Below, piece after piece: positions 1 through 5,429 of a stretch of DNA of 6,685 nt. Every line of letters begins with the position of its first letter. Within the stretch, counting starts at the first letter, position 1. The translations under genes were made by a program, and so were the position numbers. The DNA is from Candidatus Gottesmanbacteria bacterium RIFOXYB1_FULL_47_11 (GTDB lineage Bacteria > Patescibacteriota > Microgenomatia > UBA10105 > UBA927): NCBI GenBank assembly GCA_001779455.1, contig MFKE01000010.1, positions 1 to 6,685 of the forward strand, in the 5' to 3' direction. Below the pieces are notes generated by a model, which did no database searches, was not told the DNA's origin, and saw only the letters and a list, made by a program, of their open reading frames with translations.

Positions 1-2
1 TC

Positions 3-1499
3 ATGAAGAAATTTTTTCCTTTCTTCCTGTTTTTCTTTCTTTCCTTCTTGCTTGTTTTTCTTTTATATTGGCGCTTCCGGGTGAGCACGACCAGATTTTT
101 TGACGTGGATGAATTTAGCTACCTGCATTGGACGGCGCAGATGGCGCGCGGGGAGCACATGTACACGGATTTTTTTTCATACTTTACACCCGGGTTTATG
201 TGGGTGTTTTCCCCGATATTTTGGATATATGGGGCGTCCGCGCGCGTGTTTACGGCAGCGCGGGGGTTATCGTTTGTCATTTTCTTAAGTATCTTAACTG
301 CCGTAAGTTACGTATGGGGAATTACGCGGGGATGGAAGTGGGCGCTTTTGCCGGCAGTCATACTGGCATTTTTACCCATGCCGTACGACAAACTCCTGGA
401 AATCCGGCCGGACAATCTATCGACACTCCTTGCAATTATAGGGTTGATAGGGGAAATCAGGGGGATACGGGAGAATAAAAATAGCTGGTGGTTTGTATCA
501 GGGTTGGCATACAGCGCGTCACTTCTGGTGCTGGCCAAAACCGTGCCGATTGTTGCGGTGGGGGCGGGGATTGCTGTTCTTTCTGCAATTTCTTCTAAGT
601 CATTTAAGTCGCTTACGTTACTTATTTTGGGACTGGTCGGGCCATGGGCACTTTTTTTTCTGGGGGTTGCCGCCCAGGGCAATCTGGATCACGTGTGGTA
701 TTCGCTCACACGGCTGCCGTTTGAAGTATATAAAAGTCCGTTTAACCAATTTATGGATCCGACGCTGTTTTTTTTCCCGAACTCCTCGTTTTACGGCGGC
801 ACCGATTACATAATCACCACAGGACTTCTGACCAATCATGGGATATGGATACTTGCGGTCATGATTGGTGTGTATCGGCTTATGACACCATTTCTCACGG
901 CAAACGGGAACAGAAAAGGGATATATATTGAGCTTCTGTTGGCGCTGACGTTTGTGATTCAGGTATTCGGATATATCAAATTATTCCCGGCAAGACATTC
1001 GCAATACCTTATCCCGATTGCGGTATTTATCGCGTACTATACAGCTGACGGACTGGTGTTGTTTTTTGAATTTCTTGCCCGCGTCGGAGGGATCGCATCA
1101 CTTATCGTTGTGATGAGTCTATGTGGGTGCCTGTTGGTTTTTGTCACGCAGGAGGTAAATGTGCCTAAACTCATCCGCAGTAAAACCGTACAGCTTGCCG
1201 AAATTGATTTACTGATGAAGAGTATCCCGTTTTCATCCCGGGTTGTGGATATGGAGGGCCGCATGCTGTTTTGGGCGGAGGGGTATCCGGTTTGCTGTTT
1301 GGCAATTGATAGCACGTTATCTTTCGTTACCCGCCGGCCGCCGCCGCTTGACCAGTATCTTGCGGTTCACCCCGCTGATTATATATGGGAGAATGATACA
1401 AGCCGGTATGCGCGTCTTAATCCGGCTACTTTTTTGTATATGCAAAAAAATTACGAGCAGGTTCCGGGATGGGACGGAAGACTGTGGAAAAAACTATGA
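3..1499 (+). CDS. GT-C (GT39/ArnT-like) integral membrane glycosyltransferase
   Basis: Probable polyprenyl-phosphate-sugar-dependent glycosyltransferase of the GT-C fold, 498 residues, acting in the cytoplasmic membrane with its active site on the outer face. The N-terminus is a Phe/Leu-rich membrane anchor (about 4-22). It is followed by an outward loop with DVDE at 34-37; an acidic pair in this first loop is the catalytic hallmark of GT-C enzymes. RPDN at 135-138 and RHSQY at 331-335 also resemble GT39-like proteins. I count roughly 9-11 hydrophobic segments up to about residue 381, then a soluble C-terminal domain of about 115 residues. The ATG at position 3 is only two bases from the window edge but gives a sensible N-terminus. 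It lies in ATGA, so an upstream gene could end at bases 4-6. Downstream it overlaps the methyltransferase gene by 4 bases. The sugar and acceptor are unknown. The class call is strong, the exact family moderate. Confidence 0.88.
   Translation: MKKFFPFFLFFFLSFLLVFLLYWRFRVSTTRFFDVDEFSYLHWTAQMARGEHMYTDFFSYFTPGFMWVFSPIFWIYGASARVFTAARGLSFVIFLSILTAVSYVWGITRGWKWALLPAVILAFLPMPYDKLLEIRPDNLSTLLAIIGLIGEIRGIRENKNSWWFVSGLAYSASLLVLAKTVPIVAVGAGIAVLSAISSKSFKSLTLLILGLVGPWALFFLGVAAQGNLDHVWYSLTRLPFEVYKSPFNQFMDPTLFFFPNSSFYGGTDYIITTGLLTNHGIWILAVMIGVYRLMTPFLTANGNRKGIYIELLLALTFVIQVFGYIKLFPARHSQYLIPIAVFIAYYTADGLVLFFEFLARVGGIASLIVVMSLCGCLLVFVTQEVNVPKLIRSKTVQLAEIDLLMKSIPFSSRVVDMEGRMLFWAEGYPVCCLAIDSTLSFVTRRPPPLDQYLAVHPADYIWENDTSRYARLNPATFLYMQKNYEQVPGWDGRLWKKL
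441..480 (+). repeat. Degenerate G-rich 9-base-like repeat inside the first GT-C gene
   Basis: This short stretch has a GGG start recurring about every 9 bases (from 441, 450 and about 461) and encodes G-L-I-G-E-I-R-G-I-R-E-N in a predicted cytoplasmic loop, around residues 147-158. The part GGGATACG at 462-469, followed by GGAGAATAAAA, closely resembles the cleaner GGGATA-type repeat in the second GT-C gene at 4522-4557. On its own it is weak; the resemblance between the two is what makes it notable. Confidence 0.4.
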
Positions 1500-2095
1500 G
1501 TATTCTGTCCGGATATGTCGGCAAACAAAAAAAGCTTCTGGCGCCGTACATCGGGGGAGCCAAATCACTGTTGGATTTCGGGTGCGGTGATTTGTCGCTT
1601 TCCCAACTCCTCCACAAAGAGTTCCCCGCGCTTGCAATTACCAGTGTAGATGTCGTGGACAGCGGGGTGCGCGAGAGGGGGATCACCTATATGCTCTATG
1701 ACGGTAAAACACTCCCGTTTGGCGACCGGGTATTTGATGTGGCTATTTCTTATCACGTATTTCACCATACCGGGGATCCCAGAGCCGTATTTGCCGAGGT
1801 TTCCCGTGTAACAAAAAAGACCATGCTTATTGTGGAACCGTGTTATCGCAATCGCATCGATCTTTTTCTCATGAAAATTGTTGACCGGTTGGGGAACGGG
1901 TGGCGGGGGGTCACCATCCCTATGCCATTTACGTTCCAGCGGGAAGCTACGTGGCGGCGATACGGGCGGGAATTCCGTTGGACTGTGGCAGAGACAAAAA
2001 CGGTCGGCGTACTTCCGGCGTGGCTCCCGATTGGGGAAACGAAGTTGTTTGTGTTGACAAGAGCGCCCAGCCGTTATACAAAGAGTGCACCATGA
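1496..2095 (+). CDS. Class I SAM-dependent methyltransferase
   Basis: Small class I (Rossmann-fold) methyltransferase of the Methyltransf_11 type, 199 residues from the chosen start. Motif I is SLLDFGCGD at 24-32, the SAM-binding Gly-rich loop. The acidic residue after strand 2 is D52 in TSVDVVD, and the strand-4 motif is FDVAISYHVFHH at 80-91. A post-motif strand (MLIVEP, 110-115) is followed by a variable region (roughly 118-180) that would bind the substrate. No membrane segment is seen, so it should be cytosolic. The ATG at 1496 overlaps the TGA of the preceding gene as ATGA and starts just before the conserved fold. An in-frame ATG at 1469 would add nine residues but overlap the upstream gene by 31 bases, so I prefer 1496. 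Ribosome binding is weak (GGA at 1486-1488), which fits translational coupling. Its place between glycosyltransferases suggests methylation of a sugar or glycan precursor, but this is inference. Confidence 0.88.
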   Translation: MSILSGYVGKQKKLLAPYIGGAKSLLDFGCGDLSLSQLLHKEFPALAITSVDVVDSGVRERGITYMLYDGKTLPFGDRVFDVAISYHVFHHTGDPRAVFAEVSRVTKKTMLIVEPCYRNRIDLFLMKIVDRLGNGWRGVTIPMPFTFQREATWRRYGREFRWTVAETKTVGVLPAWLPIGETKLFVLTRAPSRYTKSAP

Positions 2096-3081
2096 GGGGT
2101 AAACCATTTCTTTCGGTTGTTATCCCTGCCTACAATGCAAGCGGAACGCTTGGGAAACTTCTTGACTCACTGGCCAAATCGACGTTCAAAAATTTTGAGG
2201 TCATTGTCGGGGATGATGCCTCAAACGAACAGTATTTGGTCGGGAGAGATGTTGCGATCGTCCGTTTGACCCACAACAAAGGACCGGCAGCGGCCAGAAA
2301 TGCCGCTGCAAAGCGCGCACGCGGAAGCGTCCTCGTATTCTTGGATGCGGATGTGACCTGTTATCCTGACACGCTTGCAACGATTGCAGGTAAATTTAAA
2401 GAAGACCGGGACCTCATGGCCGTGACCGGCGTCTGGGATAAACACCAGCGCACAAAATCATTTTTTCCCCAGTTTAAGGCACTGCGGGATTGGAGTTATT
2501 GGACCAACGAACGCGACCGCGACGGGTATTATTACCTCTTCAGCACGCGCATTGCGGCAATACGGCGGGATGTATTTATGCGTCTCGGTGGGTTTAACGA
2601 AGCATTCCGTCAGATGGAAGATGTGGAACTTACCTACCGGATTGCCAAGCGTTATGCAATTATTTTTGCGCCGGACGTGCGGGTACACCACGAATTTGAA
2701 GGATTTGGCGCAGTTGCTAAAAAATATTTCTGGCGCAGTTTTTACTGGACAAAGCTCTACCGCGCGCGCCGCAAGTTTGACCCGGTGGCAACCACACTTT
2801 CGGAAACCCTGACGGCTTTAACCGGAGTGGCGGGAATGGGAGTGATCGGGGTAGGGGTCATCCTATACTTTTTTGTGCCGTTTCCATGGGTGCGCGCCGT
2901 CACGCTAAGCGCCGCCGCAACACTTCTTTTTCTGCATCTTATATTTCTCCGGAAATTCCTCTGGTTCTGCTACCGTGAGAAGGGGATAGGGTTTGCCATA
3001 AAAGCGATCGGGACCGGGCTCGTGCTGTATACTATTATTTTGACCGGATCCCTCTATTATCAGATCAAAAAGACCATATGA
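2092..3081 (+). CDS. Glycosyltransferase family 2 with C-terminal membrane segments
   Basis: GT-A fold family 2 glycosyltransferase of 329 residues that probably transfers a sugar from a nucleotide-sugar donor on the cytoplasmic side of the membrane. The N-terminal strand SVVIPAYNAS (8-17) and VGDDAS (39-44) form the nucleotide-binding part. NKGPAAARN (62-70) is the usual following motif. FLDADV (83-88) carries the DxD metal-binding pair D85/D87. GGFNEAFRQMEDVEL (166-180) contains the E176/D177 acceptor-side acidic pair. After about residue 235 come three hydrophobic segments (about 240-262, 266-288 and 298-322) that anchor the enzyme, with a Lys-rich end. The reading frame is open from 1900, but the GT2 fold starts exactly at 2092, where ATG overlaps the previous TGA as ATGA. 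AAGAG at 2081-2085 may serve as a weak ribosome site. Family GT2 is certain enough; donor and acceptor are not. Confidence 0.93.
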   Translation: MRGKPFLSVVIPAYNASGTLGKLLDSLAKSTFKNFEVIVGDDASNEQYLVGRDVAIVRLTHNKGPAAARNAAAKRARGSVLVFLDADVTCYPDTLATIAGKFKEDRDLMAVTGVWDKHQRTKSFFPQFKALRDWSYWTNERDRDGYYYLFSTRIAAIRRDVFMRLGGFNEAFRQMEDVELTYRIAKRYAIIFAPDVRVHHEFEGFGAVAKKYFWRSFYWTKLYRARRKFDPVATTLSETLTALTGVAGMGVIGVGVILYFFVPFPWVRAVTLSAAATLLFLHLIFLRKFLWFCYREKGIGFAIKAIGTGLVLYTIILTGSLYYQIKKTI

Positions 3082-3878
3082 GATGTGTGTTGTGCAAGGC
3101 TACTCATTTTTCTGTCGTTCATAGATTCCGCAAATGCACCCGCTGCAACTTAGTGCAGGTAGTGCCTATGCCCGGCGCAGAGGCAATTGCCGCGTTTTAT
3201 CGGGAAGATCTCAAGCATTTTGATCCGTATATTGCGCAGAGGGCGGTACATAGAGCATATTTCCGTAAGAAAATGCAGGAGATAAAGAAATTGGCTTCAC
3301 CATCTACGCTTTTGGATATCGGTTGTGCGATGGGAATTCTTCTTGAAGAAGCAAAGAGGGCAGGGGTCAACGCATTCGGCGTAGATATTTCCCGCGATGC
3401 AGTAACCTTTTGCAGACGGAAAGGACTGACAGCGTCCCAAACATATCCCAAACGCCGCTTTGACGTGGTTACCGCGTTTGAAGTGATTGAACATGAACGG
3501 GATCCGGTGGGGTTTATGAGGCGGGTATATAAATTGCTCAATAAAGGCGGAGTAGTCGTCCTGACAACCCCTGATCATTCAGGTATTTGGCAAAAACTGA
3601 TGGGGAGGCACTGGGTAAGTTACCAACATCCGGAACACGTGACGTTTTGGGAGAACGAGTCGCTGCGATATCTTCTTACCAAAAGCGGATTCTCCAATAT
3701 CACTGTCCGCCGCGACTCGCCCCGCCCTTTCCCGCTTTCTTTCTTATTTACCCGTGCGGCGGATTATTTCCCGTGGGCAGCGTGGATCCTCAAACCTATC
3801 GGAAGAGTCCTTGCCCGAAGGCGTATAGTGAACCCCATAAATCCCTGGGATGATCTTCTTGTTGTTGGGAAAAAATAG
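3078..3878 (+). CDS. SAM-dependent methyltransferase with N-terminal Cys4 motif
   Basis: Class I methyltransferase of the Methyltransf_23 type, 266 residues, probably cytosolic. The N-terminus has C3-x2-C6 and C20-x2-C23, a compact four-cysteine arrangement typical of a small zinc-binding ribbon. Motif I is LLDIGCAMG (78-86), with Ala where many relatives have Gly. The strand-2 acidic residue is D103 in GVDIS. The strand-4 motif is FDVVTAFEVIEHE (128-140), and LNKGGVVVLTTPD (154-166) is the usual post-motif. HPEHVTFW (184-191) matches the EH-containing segment common in this family. Such zinc-ribbon methyltransferases often sit in polysaccharide or sugar-nucleotide clusters. Here it follows the GT2 gene with a 4-base ATGA overlap at 3078-3081, and it ends 25 bases before the next GT-C gene. 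Its final codons overlap the presumed -35 region of the next promoter. The substrate is unknown; a sugar or glycan is a guess from context. Confidence 0.9.
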   Translation: MRCVLCKATHFSVVHRFRKCTRCNLVQVVPMPGAEAIAAFYREDLKHFDPYIAQRAVHRAYFRKKMQEIKKLASPSTLLDIGCAMGILLEEAKRAGVNAFGVDISRDAVTFCRRKGLTASQTYPKRRFDVVTAFEVIEHERDPVGFMRRVYKLLNKGGVVVLTTPDHSGIWQKLMGRHWVSYQHPEHVTFWENESLRYLLTKSGFSNITVRRDSPRPFPLSFLFTRAADYFPWAAWILKPIGRVLARRRIVNPINPWDDLLVVGKK

Positions 3879-3891
3879 CATATGGTATGAT
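3862..3891 (+). promoter_or_regulatory. Putative extended -10 promoter for the second GT-C gene
   Basis: TG at 3883-3884, one base, then TATGAT at 3886-3891 forms an extended -10 element with five of six matches to TATAAT. An 18-base spacer separates it from TTGTTG at 3862-3867, a weak -35 matching only TTG. The -35 part lies within the last codons of the upstream methyltransferase gene. Transcription would be expected to start near A3898, only about six bases before the ATG at 3904. No Shine-Dalgarno sequence lies in that space, so the message would be almost leaderless. This is a pattern match only. Confidence 0.5.
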
Positions 3892-3903
3892 ATTTTCATT
3901 CGT

Positions 3904-5424
3904 ATGCACCGGGTAAAACGACATACTGCGCTGATTCTTTTCCTGCTTGTTGTCATAGTCGGCTTTGCGCTTTCTCCGCGTATCGGTCCCTCGTGGGATG
4001 AACCGGACAACATGTACTCCGGAGGCGTCTATGTAAATTTTTTCAGCCACGGATTTGATCCGGCGTATTTCACCAATCTGACCGATGAAGCATCCGCGTA
4101 CGGCAAACGGATATTTCCCAATGACCGGATGCTTGCGCATCTGCCGCCGGTACACAATTATGTTGGGGTACTCATCGTTCTTGCGGCGCAGGTGCTCCAC
4201 ATCCCTCTGACGGCGGAGGTCATTATCGTCTCGTGGCATTTGGCCACGGTACTCTTTTTTGCTCTTATGGTAGCCATGACGTACCGGTTCGGCCTCCTTT
4301 TGGGGGTATCACACTCGTCCAGCCTGTTTGCGGGGTTTGCGGTTTTCCTGTATCCGCAGTTGTTTGGCCACGGACTTTCTAATTCCAAAGATATAGCCCA
4401 GACAGCTATGGTAGTGACCAGCCTTTATTATCTTGTGAAAAAAAATCTCTTTTTCGGGGCCGTCCTCTGGGGACTGGGAATGGCGACAAAATTTAACGCG
4501 ATCTACGTGCCGATTATCTGGGGGTTAAGCGGGATAAGTGGGATACGAGGGATAAAACAATGGATTATCGTGGTGTGTATAGGGCTTTTTACTGCGTTTC
4601 TCGTCTGGCCGTATTTGTGGTTTGACACGATACACCGCATTCTCGAGGTGGTGCAGTATTTTACGACGGTAGGCCAAGGGTACCGCGTAGTATGGGACGG
4701 GATGTGGTACAACGTGGGATCAGGAATTCCCCTCTGGTGGTATCCGCAGGCGAGCTTTCTCTACACAACACCGCTTCTTTTGTTGGCCTTATTCTTTTTC
4801 GGTTTCGGTATTCTTGTGCGATACAGAGCACAAAAGCCCGCATGGATCATTTTGCCGATATGGATCGGGATCCCCCTTATCCGTACATTGTCACCCTGGT
4901 CCGCGTTTTATGATCTACTGCGGCATTTTTTGGAAATTGTCCCCGCCGTCATGCTTGTTGCAGCGCTCGGATTGGAATGGTTTTTTCAAAAAAAACAACA
5001 CCTCTTTTTCACCGGTATCATGCTTGGGAGCATAATCATCGGACAGATGATCTATATAAACGCGACACTGTTTCCGTATTCCACTGGGTATTACAATGTG
5101 TTGGCCCGGAATCCGAACGTCAATTTTGACCGCGATATAGAAGCGTTATCCGTAAAAGAAGCCATGGAGTATGTCCGCACAACGCTTGGAAATGTCCGTG
5201 TTTTTTGCACACTCGGCGGTCATCAGTCATGGTATTATTTGGAGCCGGGCCTCCGGTATGTGTTTACCCCGAACGAGGCCGATGTTGTGGTTGTCGTCAA
5301 TAAAGCGTCTCACCGGATGACACCTGATCATTCTCCGGATATGCTGAGTGAGTTTACTCTGGTTCACGAAATCTGCCGCGGGGACGCGGTCTTTGCGTGG
5401 GTGTACCGGCGGGACCCGCAGTAA
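3904..5424 (+). CDS. GT39-like (GT-C) integral membrane glycosyltransferase
   Basis: Second GT-C enzyme, 506 residues from ATG 3904, expected in the cytoplasmic membrane using a lipid-phosphate sugar donor. After an anchor at about 8-24 comes PSWDEPDN (29-36), with the catalytic-type acidic pair D32/E33. SNSKDIAQT (159-167), TKFNAIY (195-201) and LLRHFLEIVP (338-347) resemble the PMT_2/GT39-like group. About ten hydrophobic segments run to about residue 387, then a soluble tail. The tail begins with YYNVLA and DRDIEALSVKEA; in relatives I recall, this second part reads closer to DYWGLSYKEA, so it looks diverged. An in-frame ATG at 3850 would add 18 residues and overlap the upstream gene by 29 bases. 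I prefer 3904 because basic residues (HRVKRH) then precede the anchor and a promoter-like element sits just upstream. The stop abuts the stop of the opposing ligase-TPR gene. Only about 30% amino acid identity with the first GT-C protein, or less, is expected by eye; they are not a recent duplication. Confidence 0.88.
   Translation: MHRVKRHTALILFLLVVIVGFALSPRIGPSWDEPDNMYSGGVYVNFFSHGFDPAYFTNLTDEASAYGKRIFPNDRMLAHLPPVHNYVGVLIVLAAQVLHIPLTAEVIIVSWHLATVLFFALMVAMTYRFGLLLGVSHSSSLFAGFAVFLYPQLFGHGLSNSKDIAQTAMVVTSLYYLVKKNLFFGAVLWGLGMATKFNAIYVPIIWGLSGISGIRGIKQWIIVVCIGLFTAFLVWPYLWFDTIHRILEVVQYFTTVGQGYRVVWDGMWYNVGSGIPLWWYPQASFLYTTPLLLLALFFFGFGILVRYRAQKPAWIILPIWIGIPLIRTLSPWSAFYDLLRHFLEIVPAVMLVAALGLEWFFQKKQHLFFTGIMLGSIIIGQMIYINATLFPYSTGYYNVLARNPNVNFDRDIEALSVKEAMEYVRTTLGNVRVFCTLGGHQSWYYLEPGLRYVFTPNEADVVVVVNKASHRMTPDHSPDMLSEFTLVHEICRGDAVFAWVYRRDPQ
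4522..4557 (+). repeat. Four in-frame 9-base tandem units (GGGATA-NNN) in the second GT-C gene
   Basis: Four consecutive 9-base units are present: GGGTTAAGC, GGGATAAGT, GGGATACGA and GGGATAAAA. They are exactly in the reading frame and encode Gly-Leu-Ser, Gly-Ile-Ser, Gly-Ile-Arg and Gly-Ile-Lys at residues 207-218. This lies in a short loop between two hydrophobic segments, and the increasing Ser/Arg/Lys content suggests the cytoplasmic side. A looser version occurs in the first GT-C gene at 441-480. It could be a small microsatellite-like expansion tolerated in a loop. Confidence 0.7.
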
Positions 5425-5429
5425 TTACT
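5420..5429. other. Zero-gap convergent gene junction within a 10-base palindrome
   Basis: The + strand TAA (5422-5424) and the - strand TAA (read from 5427 to 5425) are directly adjacent, giving TAATTA. They lie inside the perfect palindrome AGTAATTACT. There is no intergenic DNA for a terminator, and neither flank shows a stem followed by a run of T in the right direction. Transcripts from the two genes would therefore be expected to overlap at their 3' ends. Confidence 0.75.

Noticed and set aside
1900..2091. Upstream extension of the GT2 gene to the ATG at 1900
   Set aside because: It would overlap the methyltransferase gene by about 200 bases. The extra residues look like an out-of-frame reading of that gene, while the GT2 fold begins right after the ATG at 2092.
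1565..2107. 180-residue open frame on the - strand opposite the first methyltransferase
   Set aside because: It lies fully opposite a gene with clear SAM-binding motifs. Its translation shows no recognisable domain and an unnatural mix of Cys, Arg and Pro, so it is a shadow frame.
3882..3890. Two-codon ORF ATG-GTA-TGA just before the second GT-C gene as a regulatory leader peptide
   Set aside because: It coincides with the extended -10 element, has no ribosome site, and would lie upstream of the predicted transcription start.
3850..3903. ATG at 3850 as the start of the second GT-C gene
   Set aside because: Not excluded, but it would overlap the upstream gene by 29 bases, place extra hydrophobic residues before the basic N-terminus, and put the promoter-like element inside the coding region.
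3796..4239. 147-residue open frame on the - strand spanning the gene 4/gene 5 junction
   Set aside because: It covers the end of one well-supported gene and the start of another, and has a Arg-rich, low-pattern translation. I see no domain or ribosome site.
4979..4995. T6-C-A8 run as a terminator or structured element
   Set aside because: It has no loop, is in the middle of a gene, and is explained by Phe-Phe-Gln-Lys-Lys codons.
5376..5389. CCGCG-GGGA-CGCGG hairpin near the end of the second GT-C gene as a terminator
   Set aside because: The stem is only five pairs, lies inside coding sequence and is not followed by a T run in either direction.
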